Below, in pieces: positions 57,421 through 64,000 of a stretch of DNA of 64,000 nucleotides. A program made the translations under genes and the position numbers. Positions within the stretch are counted from its first letter, which is position 1. Every line of letters begins with the position of its first letter. Source of the stretch: Variovorax gossypii (GTDB lineage Bacteria > Pseudomonadota > Gammaproteobacteria > Burkholderiales > Burkholderiaceae_C). The notes beneath the pieces were generated by a model. That model had not been told where the DNA came from and did no database searches. It saw nothing but the letters and a program-made list of their open reading frames with translations. The stretch lies in assembly GCF_003965815.1 (NCBI RefSeq), contig NZ_RXOE01000006.1, positions 62,001-126,000 on the forward strand, given 5' to 3'.

Positions 57421-57425
57421 TGCAT
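57408..57425 (+). promoter_or_regulatory. NtrC-like activator site
   Basis: GCAC-N7-GTGC (57409-57423) within CGCACCGCCTCAGTGCA matches the NtrC consensus TGCACC-N5-GGTGCA at 10 of 12 positions. It lies about 75 bp upstream of the sigma-54 element, a normal enhancer distance. Confidence 0.65.
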
Positions 57426-57497
57426 TGGGAATTACCCGCTTTGCCTTACCGAAGAAGTCCGATTTGCAAACCAAAGTGTTTCTGATAGTTAACGACG

Positions 57498-57513
57498 TGG
57501 CACGACTTGTGCA
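57498..57513 (+). promoter_or_regulatory. Sigma-54 promoter of amt
   Basis: TGGCACGACTTGTGCA has GG at -25/-24 and GC at -13/-12 with the exact 10-bp spacing of sigma-54 promoters. The predicted start is near 57524, 30 nt before the amt ATG. Confidence 0.78.
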
Positions 57514-57553
57514 CGGGGCGCCTGAGTCCATCACTTGAAGAAGAAAAGCGACC

Positions 57554-58792
57554 ATGGCCCTGGCACCGCAAGCCTCCATCAACGCGGCAGACACCGCATG
57601 GATGATGACCTCGACCGCGCTGGTGCTGCTGATGACGCTGCCCGGCATCGCTCTCTTCTACGCGGGCATGGTGCGCCGCAAGAACGTGCTGGCCACCATG
57701 GCGGCGGTGGTGGCGATCGCCGCGACGGTCTCGCTGACCTGGTTCGCGGTGGGCTATTCGCTGGCCTTCACCGAGGGCTGGCCCTGGCTCGGCGGCTCCG
57801 GGCGCTTCTGGTTCTCGGGCTTCGAATACCTCAAGGCGGCCGGGCAGCTGGCGGTGAGCCACGTGGCGCCCAACGTGCCCGAGACGGTCTACGCGATGTT
57901 CCAGCTGACCTTCGCGATCATCACCACGGCCCTCGTTCTCGGCGCCTTCGTCGAGCGCATGCGCTTCTCGGCGATCCTGTGGTTCGCGCTGCTGTGGAGC
58001 GTGCTGGTGTACGCGCCCATCGCCCATTGGGTGTGGGAGCCGGGCGGCTGGCTCGCGCAGATGGGCGCTCTCGACTTCGCAGGCGGCTCGGTGGTTCACG
58101 TCAACGCGGGCATCGCGGGGCTGGTGTGCGCCTACGCGCTCGGCTCGCGCAAGGGCTACGGCCGCGAGGCCTTCGAACCCTACAACCTGGCATTCACCAT
58201 GACCGGCGCGGGCCTGCTGTGGGTGGGCTGGTTCGGCTTCAATGCCGGCTCGGCGGTGGCGGCCGACGGCCGCGCGGGGCTGGCGATGCTGGTCACGCAC
58301 ATCGCGGCCGCCGCCGGCGCCCTGAGCTGGATGCTCGGCGAATGGATCGTGCGGCGCAGCCCTTCGCTGCTGGGCCTGTGCTCGGGGCTGGTCGCGGGGC
58401 TGGTGGCCATCACGCCGGCCGCCGGCTTCGTCACGCCGCCGGCCGCGCTGGCCATCGGCACCATCGCCGGGCTGGCCTGCTACTGGGGCGCCACCGGCCT
58501 GAAGCACCTGCTGGGCGCGGACGACTCGCTCGACGTGTTCGGCGTGCACGGCATCGGCGGCATCGTGGGCGCGCTGCTGACGGGCGTGTTCGCCGACCCG
58601 CGCGTCTCGGGCGCCACCGGCGACGCGCTGACGCAGGCGATCGCGGTCGGCAGCGTGGCCATCTTCAGCGCCGCGGGAACGGCGGTGGTGCTGTTCCTGG
58701 TGCACGTCATCGTCGGATTGCGCGTCGATGCCGACAGCGAGGTGCTGGGCCTCGATCTTGCACAGCACAGGGAACATCTCGGGAGCAGTTGA
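57554..58792 (+). CDS. amtB: Ammonium transporter (Amt family)
   Basis: A 412-aa membrane protein with 11 helices, starting MALAPQASINAADTAWMMTS. The two conserved His of the pore are in GGSVVHVNAG and FGVHGIGGIVGALL. It moves ammonium or ammonia and is usually controlled by NtrC and a PII protein. The sigma-54 promoter and NtrC-like site upstream support nitrogen control. No glnK gene is adjacent, unlike the common glnK-amtB pair. Confidence 0.93.
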   Translation: MALAPQASINAADTAWMMTSTALVLLMTLPGIALFYAGMVRRKNVLATMAAVVAIAATVSLTWFAVGYSLAFTEGWPWLGGSGRFWFSGFEYLKAAGQLAVSHVAPNVPETVYAMFQLTFAIITTALVLGAFVERMRFSAILWFALLWSVLVYAPIAHWVWEPGGWLAQMGALDFAGGSVVHVNAGIAGLVCAYALGSRKGYGREAFEPYNLAFTMTGAGLLWVGWFGFNAGSAVAADGRAGLAMLVTHIAAAAGALSWMLGEWIVRRSPSLLGLCSGLVAGLVAITPAAGFVTPPAALAIGTIAGLACYWGATGLKHLLGADDSLDVFGVHGIGGIVGALLTGVFADPRVSGATGDALTQAIAVGSVAIFSAAGTAVVLFLVHVIVGLRVDADSEVLGLDLAQHREHLGSS

Positions 58793-58810
58793 CCCACCGA
58801 CGGAGGAACC

Positions 58811-59113
58811 ATGCCATCCATGTCCGAAAGCGAACGCATCGCCCTCGCCGCCCGCCTTCACGTGGCGCTGCGGCGAAAGCACGGCCGCGTGACCGACACC
58901 GAGTGGATGGCGACCAACGCCGAGTACGCCGCCGAGATCGTGCGCATGACCCGCGCGCACGCCGCCGACACCAAGGACGAGGAGCTCTACCTGCTCGCAA
59001 CGCGGCTGGAGCAGGCGATGGAGCCGCTGGCGCGCGCCGCCCGGCTGGCGGCGCGGCAGCCCGACGGCCAGCCGCCCACGCCCCCGCCCCGATACGTAGG
59101 CGGCCTCCGCTGA
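58811..59113 (+). CDS. Conserved small protein of unknown function
   Basis: A 100-aa acidic-to-basic helical protein starting MPSMSESERIALAARLHVAL. The central segment TEWMATNAEYAAEIVRMTRA is predicted to be helical, and the C-terminus is Pro-rich (PDGQPPTPPPR). AGGAGG-like GGAGGAA lies just before the ATG. It is 18 nt after amtB and probably co-transcribed, so it may be nitrogen-regulated. No family or motif is recognised; it is not a PII protein. Confidence 0.7.
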   Translation: MPSMSESERIALAARLHVALRRKHGRVTDTEWMATNAEYAAEIVRMTRAHAADTKDEELYLLATRLEQAMEPLARAARLAARQPDGQPPTPPPRYVGGLR

Positions 59114-59131
59114 TACGCAGCCAGTTCGCGG

Positions 59132-59220
59132 GACACCGCGGAACCGGCTTCGCCGGGCCGCCGGTGTCGCCCCCGGCGAGGGGGTTGGCGAAGCGACACG
59201 AAGTGCGCGAAGCCTGGGGG
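59132..59220 (-). repeat. Structured intergenic repeat, family A copy 3
   Basis: An 89-bp copy ending 5 nt from the stop of the leftward ThDP enzyme gene. The outer stem is GACACC/GGTGTC, with paired changes versus copy 1 (AACACC/GGTGTT) and copy 2 (AATACC/GGTATT). The middle hairpin is CCCCC/GGGGG. The 3' 37 nt are identical to copies 1 and 2. Confidence 0.85.
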
Positions 59221-59225
59221 AGTGC

Positions 59226-60902
59226 TCAGTCCACGGCGAGCGCCGCCTTGCGGATCGACTGAAGCGTGCTGCCCGGCGTGATGGCTTCCGGGTCCAGCAG
59301 GCAATGCAGGATCGCCGGCTTGCCGCTCGCCCTCGCGCGGGCCAGCGCGGGGCCGAATTCCTCCGTGCTGGTCACGCGCTCGCCGTGGCCACCGAACACC
59401 TCGGCGTAGCCCCTGAAGTCGGGGTTCTTCAGTTGCGTGGCACTGATGCGGCCCGGGTAGTGCCGTTCCTGGTGCATGCGGATCGTGCCGTACATGGCGT
59501 TGTCCAGCAGCACCACGATGATCGGCAGGCCGTACTGCACGGCGGTCGCGAACTCCTGGCCGTGCATCATGAAGTCGCCGTCGCCCGCGAACACCACCAC
59601 CTCGCGCTGCGGCCAGAGGCGCTTGGCACCGACGCCGGCCGGCAGGCCGTAGCCCATCGAGCCGCTGGTGGGCGCGAGCTGGCTGGCATACGAACGAAAC
59701 GGCCAGAAGCGATGCACCCAGGTGGCGAAGTTGCCCGCGCCGTTGCAGAAGATGGTGTCGGCCGGCAGCACCTCGCGCAGGTGCTTCATGACCTCGCCCA
59801 TCTGCAGCGGGCCCGGAATGCGGATGGGCGACGGGTCGCTCCAGCGCAGGAAGTCTTCGCGGGCGGTCTTCGTTTCCGCCTGCCATGCAGCCACCTGCGC
59901 GGGCCGCAGCGTGGCAACGGCCTCGGCGAAAGCCTGCGGCGTGGCGTGGATGCCCAGCGCCGGGCGATACAGCCTGCCGAGCTCGCCGGCATCGGCATGC
60001 ACATGCACCAGCGCCTGCTTCGGCTGCGGAATGGACAGCAGCTCGTAGCCCTGCGAAGGCACTTCCGACAGGCGCCCGCCCACCAGCAGCACCAGGTCGG
60101 CATTGCGGATGCGCTCCAGCATGCGCGGATTGGCGCCGAGCCCCAGGTCGCCCGCATAGCTCGGGTGATCGGCCGACAGCAGCATCTGCCGGCGGAACGA
60201 GCAGTACACGGGCAGCGAGAACGCCGCCGCGAAGTCCGCGAACTGCCGCGATGCCTTCTCCGACCAGCGGCTGCCACCCAGGATGACCACCGGCCGCTGC
60301 GCCTGCGACAGCCGCTGCTGCAGTTCGGCGATCTGCGCCGCGCCGGGATGGGTCTCGGTGACGGCGTAAGGCTGCGCGTCGGCCACCGTCGCGGCCTCGG
60401 TCAGCATGTCTTCCGGCAGCGCGATCACCACCGGCCCGGGGCGGCCCGAGGTCGCGACGTGAAAGGCGCGCGACACCAGCTCGGGCACGCGCGCCGGGTC
60501 GTCGATCTGCACCACCCACTTGGCCATGGTGCCGAACACCGCGCCGTAGTCCAGCTCCTGGAAGGCCTCGCGACCCAGCGCGTCGCGCGCGACCTGGCCG
60601 ACGAACAGCAGCAGCGGCGTCGAGTCCTGGTGCGCGATGTGCACGCCGGCCGACGCATTGGTGGCGCCCGGCCCGCGCGTGACGAAGCACACGCCCGGCT
60701 TGCCGGTGAGCTTGCCCTGCGCCTCGGCCATCATCGTCGCGCCGCCTTCCTGGCGGCACACGGTCACTTCGATGGAGGCGTCGTGCAGCGCGTCGAGCAC
60801 GGCGAGAAAGCTCTCGCCGGGCACGCAGAAGAGCTGCTCGACGCCGTGGGTGATGAGCTGGTCGACCAGGATCTGGCCGCCGGTGCGGGAGGAGGAAGTC
60901 AT
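59226..60902 (-). CDS. ThDP-dependent enzyme (acetolactate synthase-like)
   Basis: A 558-aa protein starting at an ATG after GAGGAGGA. The catalytic Glu lies in the N-terminal FCVPGESFLAVLDALHDASI, and the ThDP motif is VFAGDGDFMMHGQEFATAVQ ... DNAMYG. The middle domain has the usual PVVILGGSRWSEKASRQFAD. It may make acetolactate or decarboxylate a 2-oxo acid. It is the last gene of a leftward group with an aminotransferase, an amino-acid-binding protein and an aldehyde dehydrogenase, so a 2-oxo acid from lysine or another amino acid is a possible substrate. A repeat copy follows its stop. Confidence 0.82.
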   Translation of the reverse strand: MTSSSRTGGQILVDQLITHGVEQLFCVPGESFLAVLDALHDASIEVTVCRQEGGATMMAEAQGKLTGKPGVCFVTRGPGATNASAGVHIAHQDSTPLLLFVGQVARDALGREAFQELDYGAVFGTMAKWVVQIDDPARVPELVSRAFHVATSGRPGPVVIALPEDMLTEAATVADAQPYAVTETHPGAAQIAELQQRLSQAQRPVVILGGSRWSEKASRQFADFAAAFSLPVYCSFRRQMLLSADHPSYAGDLGLGANPRMLERIRNADLVLLVGGRLSEVPSQGYELLSIPQPKQALVHVHADAGELGRLYRPALGIHATPQAFAEAVATLRPAQVAAWQAETKTAREDFLRWSDPSPIRIPGPLQMGEVMKHLREVLPADTIFCNGAGNFATWVHRFWPFRSYASQLAPTSGSMGYGLPAGVGAKRLWPQREVVVFAGDGDFMMHGQEFATAVQYGLPIIVVLLDNAMYGTIRMHQERHYPGRISATQLKNPDFRGYAEVFGGHGERVTSTEEFGPALARARASGKPAILHCLLDPEAITPGSTLQSIRKAALAVD

Positions 60903-60934
60903 GCTGTATCCAATGGGCTGAAGGTGTCGGGTAT

Positions 60935-61050
60935 TGCTCCTTCCCCCTCTGGGGGAAGGTTGGGATGGGGGCAAGCGGCGATGGACAAGCCGACAGCAAT
61001 TGCCAGGCCGCCCGCCCCCACCCCTGCCCTCCCCCAGCGGGGGAGGGAGA
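60935..61050. repeat. Dispersed palindromic repeat, family B copy 2
   Basis: A 116-bp element in the gap between the ThDP gene and the aminotransferase gene, with the same inverted ends as the copy at 19071-19176 (TGCTCCTTCCCCC and GGGGGAGGGAGA). The centre differs but has its own arms (AAGCGGC and GCCGCCC). Looks REP- or MITE-like. Confidence 0.8.
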
Positions 61051-61059
61051 AATGCGGGT

Positions 61060-62289
61060 TCATTCGAGGGCGGCGCAGGCAGCGATGATGCGCGCGCACG
61101 CCTCTTCCAGTTGCGCCATCGACGTCGCATACGAAATCCGGAAGTACGGCGCCAGCCCGAACACGCTGCCCGGCACCACCGCCACCTCGAAGTCCTGCAG
61201 CAGGTAGCGGCAGAAGTCGCTGTCGGTCTGCAGCAGCGCGCCGCCGCGGGTACGCCTGCCGAGCACGCCGGCGCAGCTCGCGAATGTGTAGAACGCGCCT
61301 TCGGGCACGCGGCAGTGCAGCCCCGGTGCGCGGTTCAGCGCTGCGACCACGAAGTCGCGCCGCGCCTGGAAGTCGGCACAGCGCTCGGCCACGATGTCCT
61401 GCGGTCCGGTCAGCGCCTCGATGGCCGCGGCCTGGCTGACCGACGAAGGACACGAAGTGGTCTGGCTCTGCACCACGGCCATGGCCGCGATCAGCGCGCG
61501 CGGACCGGCGCCGTAGCCCACGCGCCAGCCGGTCATCGCATAGGCCTTGGACACGCCGTTCACCGTCAGCGTGCGCTCGCGCAGCCGCGGCTCCACCGCC
61601 ACGGGCGTCGCGAAGGCCAGCCCGTCGTAGAGGATGTGCTCGTAGATGTCGTCCGCCAGCACCCACACCTGCGGATGGCGCAGCAGCACCTCGCACAGCG
61701 GCTTCAGCTGGTCGGCGCTGTAGGCCGCGCCGCTCGGGTTCGAGGGCGAGTTCAGGAACAGCCAGCGCGTGCGCGGAGTGATGGCCGCCTCGAGCTGCGC
61801 GGCATCGAGCCGGAAGCCGTTGGCCTCGGTGCCGGCCACGGGCACCGGCACGCCGCCGCAGATCTGCACGATGTCTGCGTACGAGGTCCAGTACGGCGCG
61901 GGCAGGATGACTTCGTCGCCGGGGTTCAGGCTGGCCATCAGCGCGTTGAAGATCACCTGCTTGGCGCCCGCGCTCACGCTGATCTCGTCGAGCGCGAAGT
62001 CGAGCGCGTTGTCGCGCCTGAACTTGAGTTGTACCGCCGCCTTCATCGCCGGGCTGCCGTCGAGCACGGTGTAGCGCGTGTCGCCGCGCCCGATGGCACG
62101 CACCGCGGCCTCGCGCACGTTCTGCGGCGTGTCGAAATCGGGCTCGCCCGCGCCCAGCACGATCACCGGTCGGCCCGCGCGCTTCAGCGCGTTGGCGTGG
62201 TCGGTGATGCGCAGGATCTCCGAGACGCCGATGGCGCGCACGCGCTGCGCGGGCTCGAAAGCGATGGAGGTGGCGGTATCTGCTGTCAC
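61060..62289 (-). CDS. PLP-dependent aminotransferase (class I/II)
   Basis: A 409-aa aminotransferase starting at a GTG that overlaps the binding-protein stop by 4 nt (GTGA). Motifs: VLGAGEPDFDTPQNVREAAV, PAPYWTSYADIVQ, NSPSNPSGAAYS, ADDIYEHILYDG and the PLP lysine region VNGVSKAYAMTGWRVGY. It moves an amino group between amino acids and 2-oxo acids. The spectrum cannot be told; the context with ALDH7 suggests lysine or aminoadipate metabolism. Confidence 0.87.
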   Translation of the reverse strand: MTADTATSIAFEPAQRVRAIGVSEILRITDHANALKRAGRPVIVLGAGEPDFDTPQNVREAAVRAIGRGDTRYTVLDGSPAMKAAVQLKFRRDNALDFALDEISVSAGAKQVIFNALMASLNPGDEVILPAPYWTSYADIVQICGGVPVPVAGTEANGFRLDAAQLEAAITPRTRWLFLNSPSNPSGAAYSADQLKPLCEVLLRHPQVWVLADDIYEHILYDGLAFATPVAVEPRLRERTLTVNGVSKAYAMTGWRVGYGAGPRALIAAMAVVQSQTTSCPSSVSQAAAIEALTGPQDIVAERCADFQARRDFVVAALNRAPGLHCRVPEGAFYTFASCAGVLGRRTRGGALLQTDSDFCRYLLQDFEVAVVPGSVFGLAPYFRISYATSMAQLEEACARIIAACAALE

Positions 62290-63188
62290 TTGGCGTAGGC
62301 CTCCAGCGGCTTGTCGTTAGGCTCGGCGATGAGCTGCCTGAGCGTGGTGCTCATCGGCAGGTTCAGGCTGGTGTTCTTCGGCGGAATGGCCGCCACGAAC
62401 CACTTGGTGTAGATCTTCTCGAGGTCGCCGCTCTTCATCATGCGGCGCAACGAGTCGTCCACCGCGGCCTTGAAGGCCGGGTCGTCCTTGCGGAACAGCA
62501 GCGCGATCGGCTCCGAGCCCAGCGGCTCGCCCACGATGCGATAGGCCGACGGGTTCTTCGAGTTCGCGATGATCCCGGCCAGCAGGTTGTCGTCGAGCAC
62601 GAAGGCATCGGCGCGGCCCGACTCCATCAGCAGGAAGCTTTCCAGGTGGTCCTTGCCGAGCATGGTGTTGTACGAGACGTTCTGCGCGCGCTCGCGCTTG
62701 CGCAGCAGCTGCACCGCCGTGGTGCCGGTGGAGGCCGACACGTTGCGGCCCGCGAGCTGGTCGAGGTTGGTGATGCCCGAGTCGATCTTGGTCGCCATGC
62801 GCACCTCGCTCACGTAGGTGGTGAGCGCGAAGGCCACCTGCTGCTGGCGCGCCGTGTTGTTGGTGGTGGGGCCGCAGCCGATGTCGAGCGTGCCGTTCTG
62901 CACCAGCGGGATGGTGTTCTGCGCGGTCACGGCCATGTACTCGAGCTTCGCCTGCGGAGCGATGTCCTTCAGCACGCGCTCGCACAGCTCGACGTGGTAG
63001 CCCACGTACTTCTCGCCCGCGCCCAGCATGTAGGCCATGGGCGGCGAGGCTTCGCGCACGCCGAGCACCACCTTGCCGCTGGACTTGATCTTGTCGAGCG
63101 TGCCGCCGGCGGCGGTCTGGGCCGTGGCGGCGAGCGAAAGTGCCAGCAGCGCGGCTGCGGCAGCGATGGCCTTGAAGGAAATCCTCAT
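62286..63188 (-). CDS. Amino-acid ABC transporter substrate-binding protein (GltI-like)
   Basis: A 300-aa periplasmic receptor (SBP_bac_3) with a signal peptide (MRISFKAIAAAAALLALSLA cut near ATAQ). It has the family segments VVLGVREASPPMAYMLGAGE, NGTLDIGCGPTTNNTARQQQ and a C-terminal WFVAAIPPKNTSLN. Resembles glutamate/aspartate-type receptors. Its stop overlaps the aminotransferase start, an unusual coupling of a receptor and an enzyme. AGGAG lies 9 nt before the ATG. No permease or ATPase is nearby in the window. Confidence 0.87.
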   Translation of the reverse strand: MRISFKAIAAAAALLALSLAATAQTAAGGTLDKIKSSGKVVLGVREASPPMAYMLGAGEKYVGYHVELCERVLKDIAPQAKLEYMAVTAQNTIPLVQNGTLDIGCGPTTNNTARQQQVAFALTTYVSEVRMATKIDSGITNLDQLAGRNVSASTGTTAVQLLRKRERAQNVSYNTMLGKDHLESFLLMESGRADAFVLDDNLLAGIIANSKNPSAYRIVGEPLGSEPIALLFRKDDPAFKAAVDDSLRRMMKSGDLEKIYTKWFVAAIPPKNTSLNLPMSTTLRQLIAEPNDKPLEAYAK

Positions 63189-63288
63189 TTTTTCTGTCTC
63201 CTGGTTGTGGTTCTGGTTGCGATGAATGCATGCGGCTGCCCGCCTGGCGCGCGAAGCGGCAGGCCTGGACAGTCCACAAAGCGATCGG

Positions 63289-64000
63289 TCAGTCGCCGAT
63301 GTCGAAGGTCACGCCCTGAGCGAGCGGCAAGGCGGTCGAGTAGTTGATGGTGTTGGTGGCGCGGCGCATGTACGCCTTCCAGCTGTCGGAGCCGGCTTCG
63401 CGTCCGCCGCCGGTTTCCTTCTCGCCGCCGAAGGCGCCGCCGATTTCGGCGCCGCTCGGGCCGATGTTGACGTTGGCGATGCCGCAGTCGGAGCCCGAGC
63501 TCGACATGAAGCGCTCGGCCTCGCGCATGTTCAGCGTGAAGATCGACGACGACAGGCCCGCGCCCACCGCGTTGTGCTGTTCGATGGCCTCGTCGAGCGA
63601 GCTGTAGCGCACCACGTACAGGATGGGCGCGAAGGTCTCGCGCAGCACCGGGCCTTCATGCGACTTCAGCTCCACCAGCGCGGGGCGCACGTAGTAGGCG
63701 TCCTTCGTGCCGATGCCTTCCACGCGCTGGCCGCCGTGCACCTTGGCGCCGGCCTCGCGGCTTTCGCCGAGCGCCTTCTGCATGCCGTCGAAGGCGGCGC
63801 GGTCGATCAGCGGGCCGACCAGCGTGCCGGCCTCGCGCGGATCGCCCACCTGCACGTTGCCGTAGACCTTGGCCAGCTTGGGCACCAGCTGGTCGTACAC
63901 GCCTTCATGCACGAACAGGCGGCGCAGCGTGGTGCAGCGCTGGCCGGCCGTGCCCATGGCTGCGAAGGCGATGCCGCGCAGCGCGAGGTCGAGGTCGGCC
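63289..64000 (-). CDS. Aldehyde dehydrogenase, ALDH7/AmaB-like, partial
   Basis: The C-terminal 236 residues of an aldehyde dehydrogenase; the N-terminus lies past the window. The catalytic Cys is in MGTAGQRCTTLRRLFVHEGV. The later IGPSGAEIGGAFGGEKETGG and YMRRATNTINYSTALPLAQG are typical of ALDH7 (antiquitin, aminoadipic semialdehyde / piperidine-6-carboxylate dehydrogenase). It oxidises aminoadipate semialdehyde in lysine or pipecolate breakdown. It lies 100 nt upstream of the binding-protein gene. Confidence 0.85.
   Translation of the reverse strand, partial: ADLDLALRGIAFAAMGTAGQRCTTLRRLFVHEGVYDQLVPKLAKVYGNVQVGDPREAGTLVGPLIDRAAFDGMQKALGESREAGAKVHGGQRVEGIGTKDAYYVRPALVELKSHEGPVLRETFAPILYVVRYSSLDEAIEQHNAVGAGLSSSIFTLNMREAERFMSSSGSDCGIANVNIGPSGAEIGGAFGGEKETGGGREAGSDSWKAYMRRATNTINYSTALPLAQGVTFDIGD

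Larger units (their letters stand above)
57179..57553. other. Divergent intergenic region between tauE and amt
   Basis: A 375-bp gap. It contains a minus-strand intrinsic terminator (57251-57282), an NtrC-like site (57408-57425) and a sigma-54 promoter (57498-57513). Short minus-strand reading frames cross the terminator and are not convincing genes. A small RNA on the minus strand is possible. Confidence 0.6.

Noticed and set aside
57239..57538. Short plus-strand open frame in the tauE-amt gap
   Set aside because: It runs through the minus-strand terminator and NtrC site, has no ribosome site and no similarity to known proteins that I recognise.
57446..58960. Minus-strand open frame covering amt and the small downstream gene
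   Set aside because: It is antisense to the clear Amt protein with its pore histidines and shows low-complexity Arg/His composition.

Overview
The window is high-GC, densely coded DNA with almost no non-coding space. It carries many Bug/TctC-type solute-binding proteins, two LysR regulators, polyhydroxyalkanoate accessory genes, a gentisate pathway and several CoA-thioester catabolic genes. This gene content, and a dispersed intergenic repeat whose core I associate with Comamonadaceae, suggest a soil or plant-associated betaproteobacterium close to Variovorax. That placement is an inference from content, not a database result. No tRNA, rRNA, IS element, prophage or CRISPR array was seen.

Layout, left to right. 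(1) 1-6117: a leftward gentisate operon (gentisate dioxygenase, FAA-type hydrolase, 3-hydroxybenzoate 6-hydroxylase-like monooxygenase, two Bug proteins, FAD oxidoreductase) divergent from a LysR gene (6118-7014). (2) 7125-10162: thioesterase, phasin, TetR regulator, an unknown helical protein and acyl-CoA-binding protein. (3) 10179-13028: a leftward triad of subtilase, small I9-like protein and non-specific endonuclease. (4) 13099-14343: a type III CoA-transferase. (5) 14600-22627: AraC regulator, ribose-type ABC importer, polyol dehydrogenase, FGGY kinase and SDR, read as a polyol/sugar utilisation operon. (6) 22640-31600, mostly leftward: PHA-system protein, lipoprotein aminopeptidase, molybdopterin oxidoreductase; then a rightward solute-binding protein; then two hydrolases, a deaminase and a glycerophosphodiesterase. 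(7) 31706-36812: argE, DUF445 protein, beta-propeller lipoprotein and MHYT membrane sensor. (8) 36910-43795: an acyclic-terpene-like (Atu) carboxylase/dehydrogenase operon. (9) 43869-52814: slipin, Dabb protein, LysR/Bug/esterase/peptidase group, DEAD-box helicase, SUI1 factor, DUF3820 and an RRM protein. (10) 53012-57178: TctB-TctA, chromate transporter, TauE exporter. (11) 57554-59113: ammonium transporter with a sigma-54/NtrC-type upstream region, plus a small unknown protein. (12) 59226-64000: leftward ThDP enzyme, aminotransferase, amino-acid-binding protein and ALDH7-type dehydrogenase (cut by the window end), suggestive of lysine/pipecolate catabolism.

The most noteworthy signals are these. 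Three copies of an ~88-bp repeat lie 5-7 nt after stop codons of leftward genes, and compensatory base changes support a stem. The subtilase, I9-like protein and endonuclease triad has translational coupling between its first two genes. A 14-bp inverted repeat abuts the start codon of the carboxylase operon. The Shine-Dalgarno of the RRM protein gene can be sequestered by an upstream complement. A stranded terminator upstream of tauE hints at a small RNA on the minus strand.
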